Source: Candidatus Iainarchaeum sp.
GTDB taxonomy: Archaea; Iainarchaeota; Iainarchaeia; Iainarchaeales; GCA-2688035
NCBI GenBank assembly: GCA_016931555.1
Contig: JAFGEM010000052.1
Location: forward strand, 1 to 9,192
DNA length: 9,192 nt
Reading direction: 5' to 3'
Of the stretch, positions 1 to 7,548 are shown one piece after another. The position numbers were made by a program, and so were the translations under genes. Positions within the stretch are counted from its first letter, which is position 1; every line of letters starts with the position of its first letter. The notes beneath the pieces are model-generated. The model was not told the DNA's origin and did not search any database. It worked only from the letters and a program-made list of their open reading frames with translations.

Positions 1-1518
1 AAGCGCGAACTCAACAACCAAAAACTCGTTTTATGCAAAAAATTCGGATTAAAAAATACCCCTTCAAACCCCGATATTTTTGCGCATGCCCCAATAAAGA
101 CCCCTGAAATAAAAAAAGTTTTGGGAGTAAAGCCAACACGCTCTCTTTCCGGAGTAGCAGTTGTAGCAATAATGCCGCCCCCAACCGAGTGCCCTGGAAA
201 ATGCGTCTACTGCCCGAATTCACTGCTCCCTAAAACAGAAACACCAAAAAGCTATACGGGGAAAGAGCCTGCAACAATGAGGGCAATCAAATCAGGTTTT
301 GATGCAAAAAAACAAATTCTGGGAAGATTAAAAGCACTCAATGAAACAGGCCACAACACAGAAAAAATAGAGTTAATCATAATGGGCGGCACTTTTCCCA
401 GCGCCAAATACTATTTTCAAAAAAAATTTGTTTTGGACTCCCTGAACGCAGTAACGGGAAAGAAAGCAAAAAATCTTGCAGAGGCAAAGAAATTTGCTGA
501 AAACTCGGAAAAGCGCGTTGTCGGAATCACTTTTGAAACCCGCCCAGATATTTGCGGGGAAAAAGAAATTTCACGCATGCTTGAATTCGGGGGCACGCGC
601 GTTGAACTTGGAGTCCAAAATGTTTTCAATGGCATTTACAAGAAGATTAACAGGGGCCACACTATAACCAATGTTGTAAAGGCAACACAGCTCCTCAAAG
701 ATTCTGCCTTCAAAGTAACATACCATTTTATGCCTGGCTTGCCCGGAAGCTCTCTCCAAAAAGATTTAGAGGGCATAAAAAAGATTTTTTCAAAACAGGA
801 ATTCAGGCCAGATTCCCTAAAAATATACCCCTGCCTTGTAATAGAAGGGACAGAGCTCTACAAAAAATGGGAGAAAGGAGAATTCAAACCAATTTCGACA
901 GAAGATGCAGTAGGGCTTGTTGCAAAAATAAAGGAAATAGTTCCAAGGCATGTTCGCATAATGCGCGTGCAAAGGGATATTCCCCATTATCTGGTTAAAG
1001 CCGGAGTGCAAAGAACAAATTTGCGGCAAATGGTTAATGAGCATATGAAAGAAAAAGGCACAACATGCAATTGCATTCGCTGCAGGGAAGCAGGCCTGCT
1101 TTCGCGCGAAAAGCAGGTGTCAGAATTTGAAGAGGCAAAAGTCTTTGTCGAATCTTACAATGCGAGCAATGGAAAAGAGTTCTTTATCTCTTTTGAGGAC
1201 AAAAAGCGCGAAGCGCTTTATGGTTTTACGCGCCTAAGAGTTCCCTGCGCGCCTTTTAGAAAAGAAATTGCGCCAGAAACAGCACTGATTCGCGAGTTGC
1301 ATGTTTTTGGGACAGCGCTGCCAATTTCTTCTCCCTCAATTTCAGGTTTCCAGCATAAGGGTTTGGGAAAAGAGCTATTGCAGAAGGCAGAGTCAATTGC
1401 AAGAGAAAAATTTGATGCTAAAAAGCTCCTTGTCATATCTGGTTTGGGTGCAAAACAATACTATTTCTCCCTTGGATTCAAACGGCATGGCTGTTATGTT
1501 TCCAAACCCTTAAATTAG
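1..1518 (+). CDS. elp3: Elp3-family tRNA uridine-34 carboxymethyl-forming enzyme (radical SAM plus GNAT), 5' end outside the window
   Basis: Elp3 uses a radical SAM centre and acetyl-CoA to begin the carboxymethyl-type modification at C5 of wobble uridine in tRNA. The frame is open from base 1, and the residues before the in-frame TTG at 121 read as Elp3 (SNPDIF, then KPTRSLSGVAVVAIM), so that TTG is not the start and the true start lies upstream. Numbering visible residues from base 1: the radical SAM cluster is C64, C68, C71 (CPGKCVYC, CX3CX2C); an SYTGKEPATMRA segment follows; the zinc-binding CxCxxC is C356, C358, C361. The C-terminal acetyltransferase domain has IRELHVFG, the acetyl-CoA loop QHKGLGKELLQKAE (451-464) and YYFSLGF (487-493). 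The 505 visible residues cover nearly the whole protein. The CX3CX2C spacing is shorter than the spacing I recall for many archaeal and eukaryotic Elp3s. The next gene starts 23 nt after the stop on the same strand. Confidence 0.95.
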   Translation, partial: KRELNNQKLVLCKKFGLKNTPSNPDIFAHAPIKTPEIKKVLGVKPTRSLSGVAVVAIMPPPTECPGKCVYCPNSLLPKTETPKSYTGKEPATMRAIKSGFDAKKQILGRLKALNETGHNTEKIELIIMGGTFPSAKYYFQKKFVLDSLNAVTGKKAKNLAEAKKFAENSEKRVVGITFETRPDICGEKEISRMLEFGGTRVELGVQNVFNGIYKKINRGHTITNVVKATQLLKDSAFKVTYHFMPGLPGSSLQKDLEGIKKIFSKQEFRPDSLKIYPCLVIEGTELYKKWEKGEFKPISTEDAVGLVAKIKEIVPRHVRIMRVQRDIPHYLVKAGVQRTNLRQMVNEHMKEKGTTCNCIRCREAGLLSREKQVSEFEEAKVFVESYNASNGKEFFISFEDKKREALYGFTRLRVPCAPFRKEIAPETALIRELHVFGTALPISSPSISGFQHKGLGKELLQKAESIAREKFDAKKLLVISGLGAKQYYFSLGFKRHGCYVSKPLN

Positions 1519-1541
1519 AGTTCAGCCTTATTATTTGGCAT

Positions 1542-1847
1542 ATGTCTCTTGAAGATGAATGGGTTTTTCTGCTTGAAAGCCATCCCGGGCTCGCAAAATT
1601 TTCAAAATCAAGGATTTTCATGACAATACTCCATGAAATCTCTAAAAGCGCTTATTCAGTGGAATCACTATATTTTAAATTTCCCCATATGGAAGTAAGA
1701 GACTTAGAAGAAATTCTTGAGGCTTTTGTTGACACTAGCCTTGCCACAAAAACACTTATTGGAGAAAAATTCATTTACAGGGCAAGCGACAAGGCACGTG
1801 ATTTTCTAAAAGCATACAAAAAAGTAGAGAAGCAATTCACTGTTTAA
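1542..1847 (+). CDS. Small winged-helix-like protein, possible DNA-binding regulator
   Basis: A 101-residue soluble protein that I do not recognise by name. Residues about 20-80 are rich in predicted helix. They end in a strand-turn-strand and helix, GEKFIYRASDKARDFLKAYK, which resembles the wing and last helix of archaeal winged-helix proteins (the common pattern is YxLTxKGxxFLxxY). There is no Cys/His cluster and no membrane segment, so DNA binding is inferred from this pattern alone. The ATG at 1542 is the first start in the frame and lies 23 nt after the elp3 stop. No SD precedes it. A TATA-like CTTAAATTA at 1509-1517, overlapping the elp3 stop, is centred about 29 nt upstream, so the gene may have its own leaderless transcript or be cotranscribed with elp3. 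No regulatory target is evident. Confidence 0.75.
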   Translation: MSLEDEWVFLLESHPGLAKFSKSRIFMTILHEISKSAYSVESLYFKFPHMEVRDLEEILEAFVDTSLATKTLIGEKFIYRASDKARDFLKAYKKVEKQFTV

Positions 1848-1865
1848 CTTTAAAGCCTTCTTTAA

Positions 1866-1929
1866 AATACTTAAATTTATAAATTATATATATTATAGAA
1901 TAGATTAACCTATATTATTTAAGGTGGGA
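1866..1929 (+). promoter_or_regulatory. AT-rich promoter region and SD for the 1932 gene
   Basis: The 84-nt gap before the 1932 gene is almost pure A/T. It contains TTTATAAATTATATATA (about 1876-1892), where an archaeal TATA box would be expected. It ends in AAGGTGGGA at 1921-1929, whose GGTG core sits about 5 nt before the ATG and can pair with the 16S rRNA tail. This gene therefore seems to have a leadered, SD-dependent transcript, unlike several neighbours. The exact TATA position cannot be fixed by eye. Confidence 0.5.
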
Positions 1930-1931
1930 TT

Positions 1932-2288
1932 ATGGGAAAATCACTATTAGCAGTTTTAGGGGCAGGAAAAGGAACCTGGGGCCACATTAACAGGCTTATT
2001 TCAGAGGAAACATGGGACTCAATTTTGCTCATCTCCAATGAATGGGGCCAGCAGAATTTCAAGCCTGCAGAAGAAGCCAAGGGCATTGAATGGGTCCTTG
2101 TGAATAACCGCTCTGGCTTTGAAGTAATAAAAAACGCTATAATGGAAAAGCTTCCAAGCAATGAAATCTGTGTTTCACTTGTTTCAGGCTCGGGAAAAGA
2201 ACACATGGCAGTTCTCGCAGCACTGCGCGAATCCAAAAAAGAATACAAGCTTGTTATTCTGACAGGCGACGGCACAAAGTATTATTAA
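1932..2288 (+). CDS. Small Rossmann-like protein with a CARF-reminiscent motif, function unknown
   Basis: This 118-residue protein has alternating strands and helices. It begins with a strand and Gly-rich turn, LLAVLGAGKGTWGHINRLI (residues 5-23), then a second strand, SILLISNEW, and a third, IEWVLVNN. Near residues 80-97 is VSLVSGSGKEHMAVLAAL, then a last strand ending in VILTGDG. The S-G-x-G-K-x-x-M segment after a hydrophobic strand resembles the T/S-G-G-T-K-x-M loop of CARF domains, which bind cyclic oligoadenylates. No effector domain is attached and no CRISPR array is in the window, so a CARF assignment is a hypothesis; any Rossmann-like nucleotide-binding protein would fit. The ATG at 1932 is supported by an SD 5 nt upstream. 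The gene ends 29 nt before the membrane nuclease gene on the same strand, so the two may be coexpressed. Confidence 0.7.
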   Translation: MGKSLLAVLGAGKGTWGHINRLISEETWDSILLISNEWGQQNFKPAEEAKGIEWVLVNNRSGFEVIKNAIMEKLPSNEICVSLVSGSGKEHMAVLAALRESKKEYKLVILTGDGTKYY

Positions 2289-2317
2289 AATTTGCAGCCT
2301 TTTCTTAACAGATTCGC

Positions 2318-2677
2318 ATGCTGGAAACACTTTTTTTAGTAATCATAGCCTTTCTAGTCATATTCTTGGTAATCTTATTATACAAATTTTTCAATTTGCA
2401 GCAGGATTTTGATGACTTAAAATTTCGCAAGGGCAGCCAGTCAGTAAAATACGGCAAATTAACTGAACAATGGATTCCCATGTCCTCAAAATTCCCTTAT
2501 CCAAGCGAAAACTTTCGTTTTTTAGGCATGCCAATAGACGGCCTTGCCTTCAATGAGGATAAAATTGTTTTCTGCGAATTCAAAACAAACAAGGCAGGCT
2601 TAAGCCCGAAACAAAAAGCGATTAAGGAACTAGTACAGGGCAAAAAAGTTGAATGGCTTGAATTGAGAATGGATTAA
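2318..2677 (+). CDS. Membrane-anchored endonuclease related to archaeal Holliday junction resolvase (Endonuc_Holl-like)
   Basis: A 119-residue protein. Residues 2-24 are one strongly hydrophobic segment (a membrane anchor or signal anchor). A short linker leads to a PD-(D/E)XK-like nuclease core at about 38-119. Visible features are GKLTEQW with E50, the F-P-Y-P and FRFLGMPIDGLAF segment with D74, and VFCEFKT giving E87-x-K89, followed by LSPKQKAI and KKVEWLEL. This order matches what I recall of the Pfam family for endonucleases distantly related to archaeal Holliday junction resolvase (PF10107). All expected catalytic acids and the lysine are present, so activity on branched or foreign DNA near the membrane is plausible but inferred. 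No SD precedes the ATG; a TATA-like TATTAAAATTT at 2283-2293 lies about 30 nt upstream. The stop is 1 nt from the stop of the convergent methyltransferase gene. Confidence 0.85.
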   Translation: MLETLFLVIIAFLVIFLVILLYKFFNLQQDFDDLKFRKGSQSVKYGKLTEQWIPMSSKFPYPSENFRFLGMPIDGLAFNEDKIVFCEFKTNKAGLSPKQKAIKELVQGKKVEWLELRMD

Positions 2678-2678
2678 C

Positions 2679-3404
2679 TTATTTTAACGTAAAAAGTGCA
2701 ACTTCTCCATGAAAGAGCCTTGAAACTTTTTCATTTGCTATTCTCAACCCCGCCTCTCTAATGCTTTCCTTAAATTGTTTCAACTCTTTTTCTTGTTCAA
2801 AAAATGTCGAGATTACTGCTTTTGCTTCGGGCACAGGTTTTAGAACGCGCTTTACTTGCTTTAGTATGCGCAATTCTCCTTTTTTTGACGGAATGCTCGC
2901 AGTTAGAATAATTACAAGGTCCTGTGAACCCGTTGGCACTTTCATTCTCTCGGCTATGCCGTGAATTATTCTAATATTTTTAGTATTGGTTCTCTGAGCC
3001 AACTCTCTTGCCTTTTCATTCATTTTTTCTGCCATGTCAATGCAGGTTACCCTGCCGTTAGGAACCCTGTGATTTGCAAGATAAACTTCGAGCTCGCCTG
3101 TTCCGGATCCAATGCTAAGCACATTTTCATTTCCCTGAAAAGCATGTTGTTGGAACAAATAGTCAGTCGAGATTCTTTTTATGCCGAGTGGTATTCCCCC
3201 AAAATAGGCTTCTGCAATCGCATTCCATGCTCTGGCCTGAACCCGCAGCCTTGGGTCTCTTATCGCCGTGCTATGCCTGTCTGTTTGTTGTTTTCTCCTT
3301 GCCTGCGCTGCAGGGGACGGATCGCTTGCAGCAATGTTTTGCCTGTACCACTGCGAAAAAGTAAGCCCCTTTGGTTTTGCCTGCTTTTTTTTCCTTTTTG
3401 GCAT
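2679..3404 (-). CDS. Class I SAM-dependent methyltransferase with basic N-terminal tail
   Basis: A 241-residue protein. Residues 1-13 (MPKRKKKQAKPKG) are strongly basic and suggest contact with RNA or the ribosome. The Rossmann methyltransferase fold starts at about 90: motif I VLSIGSGTG (95-103), the acidic residue after strand 2 (D123 in TCIDMAEKM), IAERMKVP and QDLVIILTAS (161-170), then a helix and VLKPVPEAKAVIS typical of ubiE/type-11 methyltransferases. The substrate cannot be read from sequence; rRNA, tRNA, protein or a small molecule are all possible. The ATG lies 5 nt after the TGA of pelA on the same strand, so it is almost certainly the second gene of a pelA operon, which makes a translation-related substrate more likely (inference). 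It converges with the nuclease gene ending at 2677, leaving a single base between the two stop codons. Confidence 0.88.
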   Translation of the reverse strand: MPKRKKKQAKPKGLTFSQWYRQNIAASDPSPAAQARRKQQTDRHSTAIRDPRLRVQARAWNAIAEAYFGGIPLGIKRISTDYLFQQHAFQGNENVLSIGSGTGELEVYLANHRVPNGRVTCIDMAEKMNEKARELAQRTNTKNIRIIHGIAERMKVPTGSQDLVIILTASIPSKKGELRILKQVKRVLKPVPEAKAVISTFFEQEKELKQFKESIREAGLRIANEKVSRLFHGEVALFTLK

Positions 3405-3409
3405 TGTAA

Positions 3410-4456
3410 TCAGTATTGCATCTTGAATTTTAGTATTGCTGCTATTCCACCCAATCCATCTAATTGTTTTCCGGGCTCCTGCTCTGAATTAATTATATGC
3501 ACTATTCCCGAGTTTTTTTCTGTTACATCCATTAGTGCTTCAGCATTCTCCCTGTTCTCGAGCAAAAAAGAGTCTAAGACAAGCAATTCTTTTACTGCAC
3601 CAAATTCAACCATTTTACTGACCTGCGCCAAACCATACTCTGCCAAACCATTGTTCTTTCCAATATTCTCGAGCAATTGCTCAATCAATTTAGACTCAGT
3701 TACAATCTGCTTTTGCTTTACAATAGTTTCAAGAATATCATGCTTCAAGAGCTCCTGCAATCCTGTTACTCCTGTCGAATTTGTGCCTGCAAAGAAAAAA
3801 TTTACTTTAACGCCACTGTCCTTGAGCCATTTTTTTAAATCCTCTTTCTCAAAACCAGGGCCAGCAAAAACAATGGTCTCTGCTCCAATGTCTTTTGCCT
3901 TTCCCCAAATTTCTGTGAAATACTTTTTTTGTGCTCCAGAATCCTGGGCAAATTGTTTTCCGCGCGAACCCGAGCGCAAAACTCCGCGTGGCTCCAATTC
4001 AAATTCTTTTAAGAGTGCAAAGCTTGCAGCCTCATCATCCAAAACAACAAGCAACACAGAACCCGTGCTTGTAGCATTCTTTGCCTTTTCAAGCCTTTCT
4101 ATCTGATAATTCTTCAAAGCCTTTTTTTTAATTGTAACTGGCTTGTTCAATTCAATCTCCAGAGCCTGATGAGATTTTATTTCAATTAACTCTGCAGGCT
4201 TGCCCTCAACAATAATTCCCTGTACTCTAAGCTTGCCTGAAAACTTGTGGAACTCTGCTTTTTCAACTTCAATTGTAACAAAAATGTTTACTCTCTCGCT
4301 TTTCTGTTCAGTATCCTTTGCTTTAATCCTGCGGTCTGTGCTGCCGCTGACAAAATCCTGCGGCTCTATTATGCGCTCTAAGTGCCACAAATCATCCATT
4401 GTCTCGGGAACAACCTTGACAAGGCTTTCCTTTCTGTCAATTTGCAGAATTCGCAT
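3410..4456 (-). CDS. pelA: Archaeal pelota (Dom34), mRNA surveillance and ribosome rescue factor
   Basis: Archaeal pelota works with aEF1A and ABCE1 to release ribosomes stalled on mRNA. The 348-residue length is typical of the archaeal family. The N-terminal Sm-like domain (about 1-130) has the family's DLWHLERIIEPQDFVSGST segment and later SHQALEIELNKPVTIKKKAL. The central eRF1-like domain (about 132-255) starts at VLLVVLDDEAASFALL and includes VFAGPGFEKEDLKKWL. It lacks the GGQ peptidyl-hydrolysis motif of release factors, as expected for pelota. The C-terminal domain (about 258-345) has NGLAEYGLAQVSKMVEFGAVKELLV and ends in LGGIAAILKF. The ATG at 4456 has no SD but has a TATA-like box centred 25 nt upstream, so the transcript is probably leaderless. 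A methyltransferase gene follows after 5 nt in the same operon. Confidence 0.95.
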   Translation of the reverse strand: MRILQIDRKESLVKVVPETMDDLWHLERIIEPQDFVSGSTDRRIKAKDTEQKSERVNIFVTIEVEKAEFHKFSGKLRVQGIIVEGKPAELIEIKSHQALEIELNKPVTIKKKALKNYQIERLEKAKNATSTGSVLLVVLDDEAASFALLKEFELEPRGVLRSGSRGKQFAQDSGAQKKYFTEIWGKAKDIGAETIVFAGPGFEKEDLKKWLKDSGVKVNFFFAGTNSTGVTGLQELLKHDILETIVKQKQIVTESKLIEQLLENIGKNNGLAEYGLAQVSKMVEFGAVKELLVLDSFLLENRENAEALMDVTEKNSGIVHIINSEQEPGKQLDGLGGIAAILKFKMQY

Positions 4457-4476
4457 TACAGAAACAACAACTAAAG

Positions 4477-4488
4477 TTATTTAAAATT
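4477..4488. promoter_or_regulatory. Shared symmetric TATA-like box between pelA and the 4509 gene
   Basis: TTATTTAAAATT lies between two divergent start codons. Its core TATTTAAA reads TTTAAATA on the other strand, so it can act as a TATA box both ways. Its centre is about 25 nt from the pelA ATG (4456) and about 27 nt from the ATG at 4509, the spacing expected for leaderless archaeal transcripts. A second A/T run, ATTTAAAC at 4495-4502, is too close to 4509 to serve as its TATA box in a leaderless promoter. Confidence 0.5.
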
Positions 4489-4508
4489 CTTCCAATTTAA
4501 ACTATTTC

Positions 4509-4817
4509 ATGGTGGGAGAAATTGAACCCATTTCGCTTATAGCCATTGGATTCATTAGTGGATTGGTAACTTTTTTGTTGATTAAACTTGGGTATGCTCA
4601 AGAAGCTAGAGTATGGTTAACAATAGGTAGTTGGGATGCGTTTGTGGTATTTGGATTGCCGCTGTTGTTTACGTATCCGTTTACGTCTGAAAGATTAGTG
4701 GCTTTTTTGCCAAATTTTATTGTAAGCGCAGTTTCGTTTGTAGTTGGAACTTTGTTTTCTGATATCGGAGAGAATTTGGCTAAGGCGATTGGAACAAGTA
4801 TTTCCCGATTGTTTTGA
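4509..4817 (+). CDS. Small predicted three-helix membrane protein, unknown function
   Basis: A 102-residue very hydrophobic protein that I do not recognise. Three likely membrane segments are visible: residues about 6-25 (ISLIAIGFISGLVTFLLIKL), about 36-58 (WLTIGSWDAFVVFGLPLLF and on) and about 64-84 (AFLPNFIVSAVSFVVGTLF). An acidic N-terminus precedes them and an amphipathic tail (ENLAKAIGTSISRLF) follows. There are no catalytic motifs. The ATG at 4509 is the first start in the frame, with no SD upstream; GGTGGGA occurs inside codons 1-4 and cannot serve this start. The gene sits alone between divergent pelA and the convergent restriction-modification gene, whose stop is 15 nt away. It could be a membrane partner of that cassette or an unrelated small protein. 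A pyrimidine-rich stretch at 4851-4870 could end its transcript. Confidence 0.7.
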   Translation: MVGEIEPISLIAIGFISGLVTFLLIKLGYAQEARVWLTIGSWDAFVVFGLPLLFTYPFTSERLVAFLPNFIVSAVSFVVGTLFSDIGENLAKAIGTSISRLF

Positions 4818-4832
4818 CTATCGAGCTTATGT

Positions 4833-7529
4833 TCATATTGCTTCTTCGATTATTTTCTTTTCTTCTTCAGTAATCCCATACAACTGATAAACAAGTTCGT
4901 CAATTTCAGCATCTGTGCGCTTAATGTCCTCTTCAACTTTTTGGTGCGCGGAAGTCTGCTTACCATTCAATTCATTTAGGCGCTTGTTAAGAGATAGTAT
5001 TTTCGTTACTAACTTATCGATTGCTTGCTGTTCAAATTTTGAGGCGATTTTTATAGGTAAATTGCTCAAGAAACTTAGCCTTATTTGAGGGAATAACGCG
5101 CCTTTCTGGTTAATAAATTTTTGATAATAAAAGTCTAAAAGTTTTGAATTTAGTATGCCTAAGATATACAAGGGGCTGTAATTTTTATCTTTTACGTACG
5201 TGCTGTGTAAAGTGTGTTCATAGTAAAAGTTTTTATCGTCGAATGTAGCAATTATCTTATTTGCAGTTTGTCTTGACAATATTTTTGGTCGTTCAAAAAT
5301 CTTTTCTTCTCTCAACCAAAGCCCAGGCCGTTTACCTTTTGCGCGAAGTTCTTCTTGTTTATTCATAAAATTCTTTCGATAATCTACAAAATCGTTGGAA
5401 AAGGTTAGAGAATATCGGTTTATATTGCGTCCAAAAAGCAATGGCTTGATGTTTTGGTTGGTTTTAGTTTTCAAAAAAAGTATATCTTTGAGCCTACCTG
5501 CCACAATTCCGTCTTTGATCTCTGCAAGTTCGCCAAGTTTTTTTGTATTTGAGGCAATTTTACTCAATATTTTTTGGGTATTCTGTTCTACCGTTAAAAC
5601 AAATTTAAAATCTCTGTCATCAGAAAACAATTTGAGGTCAACATAACCTCGCGAATTCATCTTTTGGTTTTTTAGCTCTACTATTTGGCATTTTTTAGCA
5701 TCGCTATTTTTTTGGAATACAAATATTATGTTACTAACATTTGCAGATTCAAACACTTTGTCGGTCGATGTAACTATCGTTAGGACGCTGCCTGTTTTCA
5801 ACAATATTTGTCTTAGTTTTTTTGATTGATCATTGGTTAGGAATTTGTTCGGGATAATAAAACTGAGATATCCCCCCTCTTTTAGTAAAATTAATGCTTT
5901 TTCAATAAAGAGCATGAATAGATCAAATCGACCTACTGCACTTTCAAATAGTTTTTCGAAATTCCTGCGTTGGTTAAATTCAAGGGATTCTATAGATACG
6001 TATGGTGGGTTCCCTATCACAACATCAAATCCGCCTTGGTTCATTACTTCTTCAAATTCTTTTTCCCATTTGAAAGCTTTTGTCCCAGCTATTTTTTCTT
6101 CATCTATTAGCGAGTTCCCGCATTTGATGTTTTGCTGTAGTGTTGGCAGTTTATGTTTTTTGTCCGCTGTTTTTAGTAAAAGGTTCAATTGGGCTAACTC
6201 TACTGCTTTTTGGTCTAAGTCAACTCCGAACAGGTTTTTTTTAATTATCTTGTCTTTTATTGTTTCAAAGGATTCTTCGTTCATTGTTAGTTTGTTCTGG
6301 TCAAAACCTTTTTCGCCATACCAGTTATTTATTTCGTCAAAAGCTCTAATCAAAAACGAGCCGGATCCACAGGCAGGGTCTAATACTTTTATTTTTTCCA
6401 CGTCTTCCCAAGTTTTGCATTCCTTGAGTTTTTCCCCTAAAGTGTTTTTCACAATATAGTCAACAATGTGTCTGGGCGTGTAGTAAATCCCCTGTTCTTT
6501 TCTTTTTGCTTTGCTTGCTGTGCCCTTGACTCTTTTTGCAGTTGTTTTAAGCAAATAGCCAAGATATTGTTCATAGATATTGCCTAACACGTCCGCATCA
6601 ATTATCCCAAAATCGTACTCTATTGCGTTATTTCTGACGGAATAAAGCTCTTCTATTACTACTTGTAGGGCTGGGTCCGATATTTTGACGTTATCAATTT
6701 CCTTTGTATCAAAAATTCCACTATCATAATCCTTTTTGTAATATTCGAAAACTTCTTTTACGTAGGTATCCAGATTTTTTTTCTGCTGACTAGACCAAGA
6801 GTTATATGCTTCATGCAATTTTTGGCCTTCTAGGTTGGTATCTTCAATTTTCTTGATTAGAATGAATCTGTCCAAAAGCACTTGAATTATTTCATCCAAT
6901 TCTTCAGCAGAGTATTTGCCCGGATAGTTTTTTGCGATGTCTTTAGCAATCAACTGTCGCCAATTGTTCAAATCTTCAAAAAGCTTTTTCTCAACAGGGA
7001 CAAGTTTCATTTTCTTGCATTCTTTTTCAGCAACTTTGTCAATTATGTCCGTATCAAAACTATTTTTGGATAACAGCCACAATCCTTCAAAATTGGAGTC
7101 AAAATCGTTTATTTCTGTCAAATAAATATTTCGCAATCTCGAGGCCATCACGCCTTCCTTGATGAGGGCGTTGTAAATGACAATTCTTTTGAAATTTGTG
7201 ACTACTGCCCAGGTAGTTGCCTTATGCCAAGCATAATTTTTGGCCTGATTAATAATCTCGTCGGAATCTACATTTGCAGACGGTCTTTTTGCTTCAATAA
7301 AACACTTTGGGATATTATTAATCCTAAAAGAATAATCTACTCTGCCGTTAGAAACTTTTTCTTCTAGTTTGACGTCGCTACTCCTAAAATCCCAATTCAA
7401 AAATTCAAAAAGAGGCTGGACAAATTTGGCCTTAATTTCCTGTTCATTTAAAGAGTCTCTCTCAGGGTATTTTAAGAATTCATCGACTAATTCGCGAATC
7501 TTTAGCCTCGCTTCTTCCTTTGAATACAT
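4833..7529 (-). CDS. Single-chain restriction-modification enzyme (type IIG-like): HsdR_N-type nuclease, N6-adenine methyltransferase, TaqI-like specificity domain
   Basis: An 898-residue fused enzyme that would both methylate adenine and cut DNA. Numbering from the ATG at 7529: an HsdR-type PD-(D/E)XK nuclease occupies about 1-150, with D65 (GRVDYSF) and E79-x-K81 (FIEAKR). A helical linker leads to the methyltransferase core: GIYYTPRHIVDYIV (347-360), motif I VLDPACGSGSFL (382-393), FGVDLDQKAVELAQLNL, and catalytic NPPY (507-510). The C-terminal third resembles the TaqI-like specificity domain (IKPLLFGRNINRY, then LGILNSKLLDFYY) and ends in a coiled-coil helix and LVYQLYGITEEEKKIIEEA, usual for this family. 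An in-frame GTG at 7580 would add 17 residues, but SD-like GGAGGTG overlaps that GTG, so spacing is impossible, while a TATA-like box lies 25 nt before the ATG. All catalytic motifs look intact. The gene looks more AT-rich than its left neighbours, consistent with transfer. Confidence 0.92.
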   Translation of the reverse strand: MYSKEEARLKIRELVDEFLKYPERDSLNEQEIKAKFVQPLFEFLNWDFRSSDVKLEEKVSNGRVDYSFRINNIPKCFIEAKRPSANVDSDEIINQAKNYAWHKATTWAVVTNFKRIVIYNALIKEGVMASRLRNIYLTEINDFDSNFEGLWLLSKNSFDTDIIDKVAEKECKKMKLVPVEKKLFEDLNNWRQLIAKDIAKNYPGKYSAEELDEIIQVLLDRFILIKKIEDTNLEGQKLHEAYNSWSSQQKKNLDTYVKEVFEYYKKDYDSGIFDTKEIDNVKISDPALQVVIEELYSVRNNAIEYDFGIIDADVLGNIYEQYLGYLLKTTAKRVKGTASKAKRKEQGIYYTPRHIVDYIVKNTLGEKLKECKTWEDVEKIKVLDPACGSGSFLIRAFDEINNWYGEKGFDQNKLTMNEESFETIKDKIIKKNLFGVDLDQKAVELAQLNLLLKTADKKHKLPTLQQNIKCGNSLIDEEKIAGTKAFKWEKEFEEVMNQGGFDVVIGNPPYVSIESLEFNQRRNFEKLFESAVGRFDLFMLFIEKALILLKEGGYLSFIIPNKFLTNDQSKKLRQILLKTGSVLTIVTSTDKVFESANVSNIIFVFQKNSDAKKCQIVELKNQKMNSRGYVDLKLFSDDRDFKFVLTVEQNTQKILSKIASNTKKLGELAEIKDGIVAGRLKDILFLKTKTNQNIKPLLFGRNINRYSLTFSNDFVDYRKNFMNKQEELRAKGKRPGLWLREEKIFERPKILSRQTANKIIATFDDKNFYYEHTLHSTYVKDKNYSPLYILGILNSKLLDFYYQKFINQKGALFPQIRLSFLSNLPIKIASKFEQQAIDKLVTKILSLNKRLNELNGKQTSAHQKVEEDIKRTDAEIDELVYQLYGITEEEKKIIEEAI

Positions 7530-7548
7530 GCAAACAATAAGGGTTGAA

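Noticed and set aside
121..1518. TTG at 121 as the start of elp3
   Set aside because: The frame continues open to base 1 and the upstream residues match the Elp3 N-terminal region, so the gene begins before the window.
1919..2275. 118-codon minus-strand frame opposite the Rossmann-like gene
   Set aside because: The plus-strand frame has an SD, an AT-rich promoter region and a credible fold pattern. The minus frame has none.
2961..4106. 381-codon open frame on the plus strand, opposite pelA and the methyltransferase gene
   Set aside because: It is antisense to two well-supported genes, its product is rich in Ser, Cys and Phe with no recognisable motif, and it has no SD or TATA signal. It is a shadow frame.
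5833..6459. 208-codon plus-strand frame inside the restriction-modification gene
   Set aside because: It lies exactly antisense to the conserved methyltransferase motifs and has no start signals.
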